Assembly (NCBI GenBank): GCA_963720775.1
Contig: CAVRGR010000003.1
Location: forward strand, 620,001-684,000
From: JAENVT01 sp963720775
GTDB lineage: Bacteria; Actinomycetota; Acidimicrobiia; Acidimicrobiales; Ilumatobacteraceae
Direction: 5' to 3'
Length of the DNA: 64,000 nucleotides
The notes beneath the pieces were generated by a model, which was not told where the DNA came from, did not search any database, and saw only the letters and a list, made by a program, of their open reading frames with translations. The position numbers and the translations under genes were made by a program. Shown piece by piece: positions 33,664 to 42,413 of the stretch (position 1 is its first letter; each line of letters opens with the position of its first letter).

Positions 33664-34209
33664 ATGGAGCTCATCGATGCACTCGAGCAAACGTTCGAGC
33701 ATGCCCAGGGCGTGATCGGCAACGTCCGAGCCGACCAGTACGACGATCCGACGCCGTGCCCCGACTGGGTCGTCCGCGACCTCCTCGGCCACACCATCGG
33801 CGTCGTCGCTGGGCTCGGCGCGGCCGCATCGGGACTCCCTCCGAGCGAGTTCACGCTCGGTCCTGATCCAGCTGCTCAGTTTCGGGAGGCGGCTGCGGCC
33901 ACGCTCGCCGCGTGGCGCACTCCGGGCGTGTTCGACCGACTCGTCGACGCCGGCCCCGGGCCGATGCCGGGTCGCGTGCTCGCCGGCATCAACCTCCTCG
34001 ACACCGCGACTCACACGTGGGACATCGCCACCGCCACCGGGCAGCCCGCGCAGCTTCCCGACCGAGTCGCCGAGTCGGCGCTGGAAGTGAGTCGAGCGAC
34101 GATCTCACCGGAGATCCGCTCCGGCCGGTTCGGCCCTGAAGTCCCCGCACCCTCGGCCGCGGGGCCGACGGAGCAACTCGTTGCATTCCTGGGTCGGCAG
34201 CCGCGCTGA
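33664..34209 (+). CDS. TIGR03086-family metal-binding protein (DinB/mycothiol-dependent MPI-like)
   Basis: A 181-residue four-helix protein. The first helix is followed by PTPCPDWVVRDLLGHTIGV, whose His is the first expected metal ligand. TATHTWDIATATGQ supplies two more histidine ligands. The family belongs to the DinB/maleylpyruvate isomerase N-terminal fold of actinobacteria that use mycothiol. The function of TIGR03086 members is unknown, with thiol transfer likely. It is divergent from arsR and shares the palindromic operator. The start lies 20 bases after it, so it is probably regulated with the ArsR operon. Confidence 0.85.
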   Translation: MELIDALEQTFEHAQGVIGNVRADQYDDPTPCPDWVVRDLLGHTIGVVAGLGAAASGLPPSEFTLGPDPAAQFREAAAATLAAWRTPGVFDRLVDAGPGPMPGRVLAGINLLDTATHTWDIATATGQPAQLPDRVAESALEVSRATISPEIRSGRFGPEVPAPSAAGPTEQLVAFLGRQPR

Positions 34210-34364
34210 TTTGCTCGAGAATGGCAAGCCCGCGTCGGCACTCTGAGCGCCGGGCGGCCATCGCAGTGGCATCGATGCCCATCTCGGCGAAGAGTTGACG
34301 GCGCGTATCTTGCGCCGTGCTCCGCCGGTCTCGCACTCCCCGATTCGCGTTGCGAGATGGATGT

Positions 34365-34889
34365 ATGACTACACTTATTGCTGAGATGCATGAGAGTGAC
34401 GAGGATCTGGAGGCGACCACTGATGCTCTTCTCGCCACTTCTCGAGCCTTGGTGGCGGTTGCGGCTCGGTCGCTCGCCGGTGTGGATGACGTAACGTTGC
34501 CGCAGTTTCGAGCGCTCGTGGTGTTGACTCAACCGACCGCGGTCACGGTCGGAGACCTGGCGGTAGCGCTTGACAACCATCCCTCGACGGCGACACGTTT
34601 GTGTGATCGACTCGAGCGAAAGGGCTTGGTTCGTCGGCGTCCGGGCATCTCGCCCGATCGGCGAGAAACCGCCGTGGGCCTCACTGCCAAAGGCCGTCGG
34701 TTGGTGGAGCGGGTGACCGAGCGTCGTCGTCGAGACCTCAGGGCGATCGCGTCGTCCATGTCGATCGGTGATCGCAGGCACGCCATCAGGGGTCTGGCGT
34801 CGTTCGCCATGGCGGCCGGGGAGTTGTCGGGAGTAGATCGGTTCGGCTGGGCAGATTCTGCGTCTACCGAGATGCCTGCAACCGAATGA
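34365..34889 (+). CDS. MarR-family transcriptional regulator
   Basis: A 174-residue winged-helix regulator. Landmarks are the recognition region LDNHPSTATRLCDRLERKGL and the wing RRRPGISPDRRETAVGLTAKG, followed by a dimerisation helix. It likely senses small aromatic or acid-stress compounds; the ligand is unknown. Its stop overlaps the ATG of the ClC gene (ATGA), a strong hint that it regulates that channel and itself. ATG 34365 is chosen over a longer frame because homology-like sequence begins there. Confidence 0.88.
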   Translation: MTTLIAEMHESDEDLEATTDALLATSRALVAVAARSLAGVDDVTLPQFRALVVLTQPTAVTVGDLAVALDNHPSTATRLCDRLERKGLVRRRPGISPDRRETAVGLTAKGRRLVERVTERRRRDLRAIASSMSIGDRRHAIRGLASFAMAAGELSGVDRFGWADSASTEMPATE

Positions 34890-36895
34890 GCGACCTCGTT
34901 GCTCGCCTCAGAAATTGGAACTACCTGCGTAAGTGGCTGGTTCTGGGCATCTTGATCGGCGTCGTTGCGGGGTTGGGGGCTATTGCGTTCATCTTCGCCC
35001 TCGAGGGGACTTCCAAGGTGCTGCTCCAGACCTTTGGTGGCTACAAGCCTCCGTTGCCGATCGGCGAGGGCAACCGTCTCGCTGCCGGAGGTTTCTCCCG
35101 TCCGTGGGCGATCCCACTGGTGGTCGGCCTTGGGGGTCTGATTTCAGGGGTGCTGGTGTTCGGATTCGCACCCGAGGCGGAAGGACACGGAACCGACGCG
35201 GCCATCGCTGCGGTGCATCACAATCCGAAGGGGATCCGCGGTCGAGTGACCCTCATCAAGCTCGTCGCCTCGGCGGCCACAATCGGGTCGGGAGGATCCG
35301 CCGGTCGTGAGGGTCCTGCGGCTCAGATCAGCGCCGGGTTCGGGTCGTTGTTGGCCCGACGATTGCAACTGAGCCCGCAGGACTCGCGAATCGCAGTGGC
35401 TGTCGGTGTTGGTTCGGGTATCGGCGCGATCTTTCGCGCCCCGCTCGGCGGCGCGGTGCTCGGGGCGGAGATCCTCTACCGCGACGATCTCGAGCCCGAG
35501 GCGTTGTTCCCGTCATTGGTTGCATCGATCGTCGGGTTCTCGGTTTTCGGTGCTGTCGAAGGCTTCGACCCGATCTTCGGCACGCTGAACGCCGCCCTGT
35601 TCGATCATCCTGTCCAGTTGCTGTACTACGCCGTGCTTGGAATCGCCGCGGGACTCTTCGGGCGTGCCTACTCGCGCGGTTTCTACGGTACCGTTCGTTT
35701 GAAGCACCACTTGCCGGTGCCGGACATGTTCAAGCCGGCAGTCGCTGGTGTCGCTGTCGGGTTGATTGGTCTCGCCTTCCCGGCCGTGCTGGCTACAGGT
35801 TATGGCTGGCTGCAGCGTGGGATGCAGAACGGCATTCCTGATATGGCTCTGTGGATGGTGCTCGCCCTGCCGCTGGTGAAGATCCTGGCCACCTCGCTTT
35901 CCATCGGATCGGGCGGGTCTGGCGGGATCTTCGGGCCTGGCATGTTCATCGGTGGTTTCGTCGGGCTCGGCCTGTGGCGCGTGCTGCAGGCCGCAGCTCC
36001 CGGCCTGCCCGGCCTGCCCGCCGTCCCAGCGCCGTTCATCGTGGTCGGGATGATCGCCTGCTTCGGCAGCATCGCGCATGCCCCTATCGGCCTCATGTTG
36101 ATGGTCGCCGAGATGACCGGCAGCCTGGCGTTGCTACCTCCCGCGATGGTTTCGATCGGATTGGCGACGCTGGTAGTAGGCGACGACACGATCTACGAGA
36201 GCCAACTCCGCAGCCGCGCCGACGCGCCGGCTCATCGCGCCGCCGTCGGACTCCCTCTGTTGAGCGCGGTGACGGTCGCCGACGTCATGACACGGCCGCT
36301 GCTCATCCTGCCTACCGATACGCCGGAGAAGGACGCTCACCGCCTCCTCCACGAGGCCAACCTCGTCGGTGCCGCCGTCGTGGCCCGCGACGGCCACTTT
36401 GTCGGCGTCGTGTCATCCGACGCAAAAGAGCACAAGAGCGAGACCACCGTTGGGACCGTCACCGATCGCGACTACCCGACCGTTCAATCCGATAGAGGCC
36501 TGGACGTGGCTCTTGATGTCATGGTCTCCGCCGGGACCAGTTGGGTACCGGTCGTCGATGAACACAAGGTCGTGGGCGTCGTCGCAATGAACGAAATCAT
36601 CGCCGGCTACCAGCGAGCCTTGCGCCGGTCGCTACGCCTGCTCGCCGGAACGCGTGGCGGCAGCTCGGTCCTCGTAGAAGCGCCGGTGGCAGACTCCTCC
36701 CCATTCGCCGGCACCACCATCGCAACCGCTCCTTGGCCGCCCGGAAGCTTCGTCCTCAGCATCGACCGCCATGGCGTGCTGATCGCTCCCCGACCTGAAA
36801 CCGAGATACAACCCGGAGATGTCGTAGCCGCCGTGGTGCGCGCCGACGGCGACGGAGACCTGCGCCGACAACTCAGCGGTGAACCGTCGACGTAA
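34886..36895 (+). CDS. ClC-family chloride channel/antiporter with CBS and RCK-C domains
   Basis: A 669-residue membrane protein. The ClC core has the anion-pathway motifs GSGGSAGREGPAAQIS (with the gating glutamate, which favours H+/Cl- exchange) and SIGSGGSGGIFGPGMF. Two CBS repeats follow at about 465-585 (ADVMTRPLLILP and LDVMVSAGTSWVPV). A C-terminal RCK-C/TrkA-C-like segment (FAGTTIATAPWPPGSFVLSI) occupies the last 75 residues. ClC antiporters with CBS pairs support acid resistance and nucleotide-sensitive anion transport. It is translationally coupled to the MarR gene. With the arginine deiminase operon and H+-ATPase, it adds an acid-stress theme. Confidence 0.92.
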   Translation: MSDLVARLRNWNYLRKWLVLGILIGVVAGLGAIAFIFALEGTSKVLLQTFGGYKPPLPIGEGNRLAAGGFSRPWAIPLVVGLGGLISGVLVFGFAPEAEGHGTDAAIAAVHHNPKGIRGRVTLIKLVASAATIGSGGSAGREGPAAQISAGFGSLLARRLQLSPQDSRIAVAVGVGSGIGAIFRAPLGGAVLGAEILYRDDLEPEALFPSLVASIVGFSVFGAVEGFDPIFGTLNAALFDHPVQLLYYAVLGIAAGLFGRAYSRGFYGTVRLKHHLPVPDMFKPAVAGVAVGLIGLAFPAVLATGYGWLQRGMQNGIPDMALWMVLALPLVKILATSLSIGSGGSGGIFGPGMFIGGFVGLGLWRVLQAAAPGLPGLPAVPAPFIVVGMIACFGSIAHAPIGLMLMVAEMTGSLALLPPAMVSIGLATLVVGDDTIYESQLRSRADAPAHRAAVGLPLLSAVTVADVMTRPLLILPTDTPEKDAHRLLHEANLVGAAVVARDGHFVGVVSSDAKEHKSETTVGTVTDRDYPTVQSDRGLDVALDVMVSAGTSWVPVVDEHKVVGVVAMNEIIAGYQRALRRSLRLLAGTRGGSSVLVEAPVADSSPFAGTTIATAPWPPGSFVLSIDRHGVLIAPRPETEIQPGDVVAAVVRADGDGDLRRQLSGEPST

Positions 36896-37024
36896 CTCGG
36901 ACGGTCATTCGCACCTCGACCAGGGCAGACACAGTGTTCAGGCGCCGCACGCATCATGCTTGTTCGATTTGCGTGTAACAGAGGGCCATCGCTCGGAGAC
37001 TGTGGATGAAAGGAGAGTCACTAC

Positions 37025-37318
37025 ATGGCACCCAATTCGACAGACGACCCGGTTGCGGCGCTGCTGCAGGAGGCAGCCGAAACTCATCACCACGTCTATC
37101 GCATCACTGACGGAACCGACGATGACTGGGCCTCGTGGTATGCCGACTGGATGCTCGAGCTCTCGGAACTTCCGCAGCTGCTCGGAGCCCGACCGGTGCG
37201 CAGTCACCTCGTGCACACGTTGGTGCAACTAGATCGCGATCACTCCACCGCGAAGACCGACGAACCGTGGCCGAACTTCTACGCACGACACCTGCGTGAG
37301 CAGTTCGCGTCCAGCTAG
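37025..37318 (+). CDS. Conserved small protein of unknown function
   Basis: A 97-residue soluble protein. It begins with a polar segment, then THHHVYRITDGTDDDWASWY, an ADWMLELSELPQLLG helix, and SHLVHTLVQLDRDH before EPWPNFYARHL. This pattern (WASWYADWL...LxELP-LLG...WPxFYARxL) recurs in an uncharacterised family of many bacteria, often near stress genes. No catalytic motif is visible. A GAAAGGAGAGTC ribosome-binding site precedes the ATG. It is the first gene before an ECF sigma gene, but a 45-base gap separates them. Confidence 0.7.
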   Translation: MAPNSTDDPVAALLQEAAETHHHVYRITDGTDDDWASWYADWMLELSELPQLLGARPVRSHLVHTLVQLDRDHSTAKTDEPWPNFYARHLREQFASS

Positions 37319-37363
37319 CCGGCGGGAATGCTTCCGCTGGCGGTCGGCCTAGCATCACGCGCC

Positions 37364-37942
37364 GTGGACGACGACGCTGACTTGGTGGACCGCCTTCGCG
37401 CGGGCGACGAGTCCTCGTTCGTGGCATTGATCGAGCGCTACCAGCCGCGCATGCTGCGCCTTGCCGAGATGACCGTCGGCAGTCGCGCCGTCGCCGAGGA
37501 GGTCACCCAGGAGACCTGGCTGGCGGTGGTCCGTGGAGTCGAACGCTTTGAAGGACGCTCCACGTTGAAGACGTGGCTGTTCCACATATTGCTCAACCGC
37601 GCCCGGTCGACAGCGGGCCGCGAGCTGCGCGCCGGGCGTCCCGAGCACAACATCGAGGAACGGTTCGACAGGTCCGGAGCCTGGCTCACACCACCCGAGT
37701 CATGGGCAGACCGCGCCGACGATCGCATCGTGGCCGAGCGTCTCGCCGCGCACGTCCAAGAACTGCTGCCACAGTTGCCTGACATCCAGCGCCAAGTCGT
37801 CGTGCTACGCGATCTCGAAGGCTTGTCGGCGGATGACGTCGTCGCGCTCCTCGGCGTCACCGACGGGCATCAACGCGTCCTGCTGCATCGAGGCCGAGCA
37901 CATCTTCGCCAGTTGCTGTCGGCAGAGATGAAGGCGGTCTGA
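37364..37942 (+). CDS. ECF-type RNA polymerase sigma factor
   Basis: A sigma-70 family protein of about 190 residues. Region 2 contains ALIERYQPRMLRLAEMTVGS and AVAEEVTQETWLAVVRGVERF, and the linker is followed by region 4 with LPDIQRQVVVLRDLEGLSADDVVALLG. It should direct transcription of a stress regulon. It is followed three bases later by a zinc-finger anti-sigma gene. The start could be GTG 37364 or the in-frame ATG 37328; homology begins at VDDDADLVDRLRAG. A closely related sigma/anti-sigma pair is at 51.7-52.6 kb. Confidence 0.9.
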   Translation: MDDDADLVDRLRAGDESSFVALIERYQPRMLRLAEMTVGSRAVAEEVTQETWLAVVRGVERFEGRSTLKTWLFHILLNRARSTAGRELRAGRPEHNIEERFDRSGAWLTPPESWADRADDRIVAERLAAHVQELLPQLPDIQRQVVVLRDLEGLSADDVVALLGVTDGHQRVLLHRGRAHLRQLLSAEMKAV

Positions 37943-37944
37943 CG

Positions 37945-38205
37945 ATGCGACTCTTCCGACGTCGTCGTGCCCTGGTGTGCCGCCAGGCCGTCGAACTGAT
38001 GGCCGACTATCTCGATGGTCGCCTGGCGGCCGGCGACCTACATCGCCTCGAAGGACATCTTGCCGCGTGCCCGCATTGCTCGGAGTACCTTGCCCAGCTG
38101 CGCGCCACGATCGATGCCCTCGGTCGTGCCGAGCCCGACGAGTTGAGCGAAGAGGCGCTCGACGAGTTCGTCGACCTGTATCGCCAATGGCGGGCCGACA
38201 ACTGA
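37945..38205 (+). CDS. Zinc-finger anti-sigma factor (zf-HC2 family)
   Basis: An 86-residue protein whose N-terminal half is the anti-sigma zinc finger, with HLAACPHC (H-x3-C-x2-C) and an upstream CRQAVELMADYLDGRLA helix. It has no membrane segment, so it is a soluble anti-sigma of the redox-sensitive kind. It should sequester the sigma factor encoded directly upstream and release it when the zinc-binding cysteines are oxidised. Stop and start are three bases apart, so translation is coupled. Confidence 0.85.
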   Translation: MRLFRRRRALVCRQAVELMADYLDGRLAAGDLHRLEGHLAACPHCSEYLAQLRATIDALGRAEPDELSEEALDEFVDLYRQWRADN

Positions 38206-38381
38206 CGATTCATCGGCAACGCGCCGTGTCGACACCAGGCCGGTCTGCATCAAACGAACCGGCTCGGAGCCCGCGTCCTGACCTGTTCGAGGCTGACAGC
38301 CACGCTGAGGGAATCGAAACATCCGCGAAACTTGCAACACCCACCATTTCCACGACACCGCAGTGTCCGTATGGTGACCTG

Positions 38382-39071
38382 GTGAACAACGGTGCGGCAC
38401 GGATCCTGGTCGTGGATGACGAACCGACAGTCCGCGAAGTCGTCGTCCACTACCTGGAGCGCGACGGCTACGTGGTCCAGTCGCTGGATCGCGGCGATCT
38501 TGTCGACGAGGCGATCACCACGTTTCAGCCCGATCTCATCGTTCTCGACATCATGCTTCCGGGTCTTTCCGGTCTCGATGTCTTGCGTGGAATGGGCGCG
38601 GACAAGGTACCGGTGATCATGCTGACCGCCCGGGTAGAGGAGGCCGACCGCATCCTCGGTCTCGAACTGGGTGCCGATGACTATGTCACCAAGCCGTTCT
38701 CGCCCCGCGAACTGGTTGCCCGGGTACGCAGCGTCCTGCGGCGCGCGCAGCCGTCGGTGGACAGCGAGGAGACGATCCGCTTTGACGATCTCATCATCGA
38801 GCGTCGTTCACGCGAGGTGATGCTGCGCTCTCAGCTCGTACCCCTCACCGCAAAGGAGTTCGATCTCCTCACGTTCTTGGCGACAAGCCCACGCCAGGTG
38901 TTCTCGCGCAGCCAGTTACTACACGCCGTATGGGACTCGTCACCGGAGTTCCAGGATCCGGCGACCGTCACGGTTCACGTCCGTCGTCTGCGCCACAAGA
39001 TCGAGGTCGATCCGGAAAACCCTCGCTGGATCACGACAGTGTGGGGTATCGGCTATAGGTTCGAGTCGTGA
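38382..39071 (+). CDS. OmpR-family response regulator
   Basis: A 229-residue two-domain regulator. The receiver domain has ARILVVDDEPTVREVV, the phosphorylation site in LIVLDIMLPG and the conserved lysine in DDYVTKPFSPREL. The DNA-binding winged helix has LTAKEFDLLTFLA, SRSQLLHAVW and VTVHVRRLRHKIE...TVWGIGYRF. GTG 38382 keeps the receiver intact; upstream frame sequence is not conserved-looking. Its stop overlaps the histidine kinase start (GTGA). The 176 bases upstream contain only its promoter. Confidence 0.93.
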   Translation: MNNGAARILVVDDEPTVREVVVHYLERDGYVVQSLDRGDLVDEAITTFQPDLIVLDIMLPGLSGLDVLRGMGADKVPVIMLTARVEEADRILGLELGADDYVTKPFSPRELVARVRSVLRRAQPSVDSEETIRFDDLIIERRSREVMLRSQLVPLTAKEFDLLTFLATSPRQVFSRSQLLHAVWDSSPEFQDPATVTVHVRRLRHKIEVDPENPRWITTVWGIGYRFES

Positions 39072-40267
39072 GCTGGCGACTGATCGGCTGGCTGACAGCC
39101 ATGGTCGTCGCTGCGTTTCTGCTCGCCGAGGTCCTCCTGCATCCACCCAACGGTGGCGAACGGCTGCACCTCATGCTGATCTTGGGCGCCCCCGCGTTGG
39201 TGACCGTCGCGCTCGTGCCGCTCCTCAGCAAATGGGTGTCGGCACGCACAAGTGTTGCCGGCACGGCCTTGTTGGTCGGCCTCTGCTCCTTGGCGCTCGG
39301 TGCCGTCACCACGTCGGCAGCGTCGAACGCGATGTTCCTATCGTCGCACGACTACCGGCTGTTCCTCGTCGTTCTCATGTTGTCGAGTGGCATAGCGTTG
39401 GCGGTCGGCTCGCACCTCACCAGACCACTGGCTCTCGACATCGCCAGGCTCGGAGAGGTTGCCGAGCGGGTTGCGGCCGGCGACTTGACGGCGCGCACCG
39501 GTGTCGGTCGAGCCGACGAAGTCGGTCGGACAGCCCGAGCCGTCGACGCGATGGTTGGCTCGCTCGCTGAGGCGGCGAGCCAACGACAGCGCGCCTCCGC
39601 CGCCCGGCAGATGCTGTTCACCAGCATCGGACATGACCTGCGCACTCCTCTGGCGGCGATGCGCGCTGCAGTCGAAAGCCTGCAGGATGGTGTCGCACCC
39701 GATCCCGACCGCTATTTCGGGATACTCGCAAGCCACCTCGACAACGTCGAAGGGCTGCTCGACCAGTTGGTCGAATACGCCCGCATTGAATCCGGCCAGA
39801 ACGACGGTGTGCGCACGAAGGTCTCGATCGCCGAGTTGGCTCACGAGGCCGTCGAGGCGCTGTCTCCGGTTGCGCATCGTAGAGGTGTCGATGTCCAGCT
39901 CGAGTCTGACGGTCCGGCCCTCGTGGTGGCGAGGCCCACCGACATGTCGCGAGTGCTGCGCAACCTGCTGGAGAATGCGATCGGCCACAGCCCGTCCGGC
40001 GAACCTGTGCGCGTCGCCATCCAGAGCGGACCTCCGGTCCAGGTGTGTGTGCTCGATCGTGGGCCGGGGTTCCCCGACGATTTTCGTGACCGCGCCTTCG
40101 ATCCGTTCACTCGGGCCGACCCGGCGCGCAACACCCGTACGGGACACTCGGGGCTCGGTCTGGCGATCGCCCGGGCGCTCGTCGAGGCTCACGGTGGTCG
40201 CATCTGGCTCGCCCCTGGTCCGGGCGGCTGCGTCCACTTCTCGATTCCCAGGGAAGAACAAGCGTGA
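39068..40267 (+). CDS. Sensor histidine kinase
   Basis: A 399-residue membrane kinase. Four hydrophobic segments occupy residues 1-120. A HAMP linker with HLTRPLALDIARLGEVAERV follows, then HisKA with the phosphorylated histidine in SIGHDLRTPLAAM. The ATPase domain has N-box LRNLLENAIGHSPS, G1 DRGPGFPDDF and G2 GHSGLGLAIARALVEAH. It is the cognate kinase of the response regulator (start/stop overlap). Membrane segments without a large periplasmic loop suggest it senses membrane state or an intramembrane signal. It converges on the selenoprotein gene. Confidence 0.93.
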   Translation: MSWRLIGWLTAMVVAAFLLAEVLLHPPNGGERLHLMLILGAPALVTVALVPLLSKWVSARTSVAGTALLVGLCSLALGAVTTSAASNAMFLSSHDYRLFLVVLMLSSGIALAVGSHLTRPLALDIARLGEVAERVAAGDLTARTGVGRADEVGRTARAVDAMVGSLAEAASQRQRASAARQMLFTSIGHDLRTPLAAMRAAVESLQDGVAPDPDRYFGILASHLDNVEGLLDQLVEYARIESGQNDGVRTKVSIAELAHEAVEALSPVAHRRGVDVQLESDGPALVVARPTDMSRVLRNLLENAIGHSPSGEPVRVAIQSGPPVQVCVLDRGPGFPDDFRDRAFDPFTRADPARNTRTGHSGLGLAIARALVEAHGGRIWLAPGPGGCVHFSIPREEQA

Positions 40268-40313
40268 TCGAGCTTTTCGGCCGCGTCACGCCCGAAGCAT
40301 CAAGGCCGCATGA

Positions 40314-41478
40314 TCAGTTCGGTTGCTGGCCTGTTGGGACGACTGGGAACCACGCCTGACGCGGTGCGTCGGCATCGCGGAGGATCCGTTGTGCTTCACG
40401 GAGAACATCGCCGGTGGCGGTGATGCGGTAGAACCACGACTCTGCCTGGCGGGCCTCGGGCACGTGGTCGGCCATGGCCAGCGCGGCCTCTTCGTAGTAC
40501 GCGCGGATGTCGAGGGCGGCTTGGCCGAGTTGAGCAGGTTCGAGGCCGACTTCGTCCCACGGGGTGCCGTCGACGATGCGAACGAACGCGCCTACCAGAT
40601 CGGCGACGCGATCAGGGCCGCCGAGACGCACCACGTTGGTCGTTCCGGTTGCAGCGCGGCGACGCTCGTAAGCAGGGCGGAGTCCGAGCACTTCATCGAC
40701 AGCGCGATGCAGCGTCGAGTCGTGCCTCGGCGGCAGGGTGCAGGCGAGCGGTGCGTCGGCTGCGTCAACGATGGTCTCTTCGAAGTCGACCAGCACGGGC
40801 ACGTCGGTGCGAGGCAACAATGCGAACGCTGCAGCGAGCACCCGGTGTTGGAACACGGGGTCGTGCGGTCGGCCGAGCGGACGGCCGAGCGGGAACTCGC
40901 AATGCAGCATGCGTGGCGGTCTGGCTCGCTCGACCTGGCCACGCATACTGCTGATGCCGACGGTGGCGAGGCCGGCAGTTTCGAGTACCTGGGCGAGCGC
41001 ACTCACGGTGCGCGTGCACAACGGTCAAACCGGTGTCAAGAGCACGACATCGACACCGTCGGCCTTCAACAGCTCAGCCGCCGCCGGGCCAGTGTCGAGC
41101 CGCAACGTGGTCAAGGTGTGGTCGACCTGGGCGCCCATGAACGACAGGTGCTGCGAAGCTACCGACCCGATCAATCCCGCGTTCGGCCAGTTCGGCGAGC
41201 CGGTCGACGGGGTACACCACGTTGAGGTCGGCAGCCAGGCCAGTTCGGTCGAAGTTGGCGGAGGAATGGGCCAGCGTGACGGATCGCAAGGCGCCATCGA
41301 GCACCACGAACCCCTGACCCTGCGACCAGGTGGCGACACCGTCGGGCCGCAATCCTGCTGTCGTGACGATGGCCACCCGGGCTTCAGCCAGCGGTGGTGC
41401 GATGGTGCAGGCGGTGGTGCCGAAGTCGAACACCTCGAGTCCGTTGGCGCCGCGGCGCACGATGGCGTCGGTACTCAT
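40314..41478 (-). CDS. Selenoprotein of the glycine/betaine/D-proline reductase B (GrdB/PrdB-like) family, with UGA-Sec and a one-base frameshift
   Basis: Three open stretches on the minus strand make one protein. From ATG 41478: FDFGTTACTIAPPLAEARVA... LNVVYPVDRLAELAERG. One surplus G in the run at 41176-41178 shifts the frame. Continuing: LIGSVASQHLSFMGAQ... DGVDVVLLTPV, then an in-frame TGA (41025-41027), then PLCTRTVSALAQVLETAGL... HCEFPLGRPLGRPHDP to the stop. TGA sits at codon 151, where this family carries selenocysteine in a UxxC motif. A hairpin with a GU-containing loop follows at SECIS distance. The protein would be 387 residues. It probably works in reductive thiol/selenol chemistry on a small substrate; no substrate is evident. 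The ATG overlaps the stop of the haloalkane dehalogenase. Confidence 0.82.
40997..41013 (-). promoter_or_regulatory. Candidate bacterial SECIS hairpin
   Basis: Eleven bases after the UGA a perfect stem GCGCAC/GTGCGC closes a five-base loop CGUGA. A G followed by U in the loop, 19-20 bases from the UGA, matches the general bacterial SECIS model (short GC stem, GU in the apical loop, loop 16-37 bases after UGA). Bases are also coding. Confidence 0.65.
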
Positions 41479-42413
41479 CAGGCGTCGCCCTGGCTGTGGG
41501 GTTTGGCGTTGAGCCGGTTGCTCGTTGAGTCGGTCCGTTCACGGATCCACGCGGCGATCGCCTGGCCGATCTCGTCGGGGCTGTCCTCTTGCAGGAAGTG
41601 GTTGCCGGCCACGGTGACCTCACGTTGGTTCGGCCAGGTGCGGCAGTAGTCGAGCAGGGCACCTCGCAGGATTGCTCCCGGTTCGGCGACGACGAGCAGC
41701 TTGGGTAGATCACTCGTCGACAGCCAAGCGGCGTACTCGGCGACAATCGACGTGACGTCGCGCGGTTCGCCGCTGATCGGTATCTGGCGTGGCCAGGTGA
41801 GCGTCGGGCGGCGACCTTCCCCAGGTTCGGCGAACGGTCGCCGGTACTCGGCCATCTCCACATCGGTCAAGGTGCGCATGATCGAACCTGGCAGAACACG
41901 TTCGACGAAGAGGTTCTTGTCGAGGATCATCGCTTCACCGGCGTCGGAACGAAAGCCCTGGAACACGGCCCGCGCCACGTCTGGCCACTCGTCCCACGTG
42001 AGCGGACGGATGATGGCTTCCATGTAGGCGATGCCGGTGACGGCGCCTCGGTGTCGATTGGCCCAGTCGAAACCGAGCGCTGATCCCCAGTCGTGTACGA
42101 CCAGCGTCACGCGGTCGTCGATTCCGAGTGCATCGAGGAGGGCGTCCAAGTGGCGGCGGTGCTCGACGAAGGCGTAGGAGCCTGGGCCCGAGCGGTCGAG
42201 CTTGTCGGAGTCGCCCATGCCAATGAGATCGGGCGCTATGCAACGACCCAACCCGACGAGATGGGGGAGCAGGTTGCGCCACAGGTACGACGACGTTGGG
42301 TTGCCGTGCAGGAAGACGATCGGATCACCGGTGCCGGCCTCGACGTACGCCATCGACTTGCCGAGCACCTCCACTCGGCGCTTCTCGAACGGGAAGTCGG
42401 CGGAGATCGGCAT
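41478..42413 (-). CDS. dhaA: Haloalkane dehalogenase (HLD-II type)
   Basis: A 311-residue alpha/beta hydrolase with a complete dehalogenase active site. The nucleophile is D108 in VVHDWGSALGF, halide-stabilising residues are N38 (HGNPTSSYLW) and W109, the acid is E132 (YMEAIIRP) and the base H272 (AGNHFLQ). The WPRQIPISGEP cap segment is characteristic of the DhaA/LinB group. It hydrolyses a carbon-halogen bond to give an alcohol and halide in the cytoplasm. The start overlaps the TetR stop and its own stop overlaps the selenoprotein start, so the three genes form a coupled operon. Confidence 0.93.
   Translation of the reverse strand: MPISADFPFEKRRVEVLGKSMAYVEAGTGDPIVFLHGNPTSSYLWRNLLPHLVGLGRCIAPDLIGMGDSDKLDRSGPGSYAFVEHRRHLDALLDALGIDDRVTLVVHDWGSALGFDWANRHRGAVTGIAYMEAIIRPLTWDEWPDVARAVFQGFRSDAGEAMILDKNLFVERVLPGSIMRTLTDVEMAEYRRPFAEPGEGRRPTLTWPRQIPISGEPRDVTSIVAEYAAWLSTSDLPKLLVVAEPGAILRGALLDYCRTWPNQREVTVAGNHFLQEDSPDEIGQAIAAWIRERTDSTSNRLNAKPHSQGDA

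Noticed and set aside
41025..41027. The TGA as an ordinary stop, giving two separate short genes
   Set aside because: Both sides align to one family at the known selenocysteine column, with frame continuing directly and no start or ribosome-binding site after the TGA.
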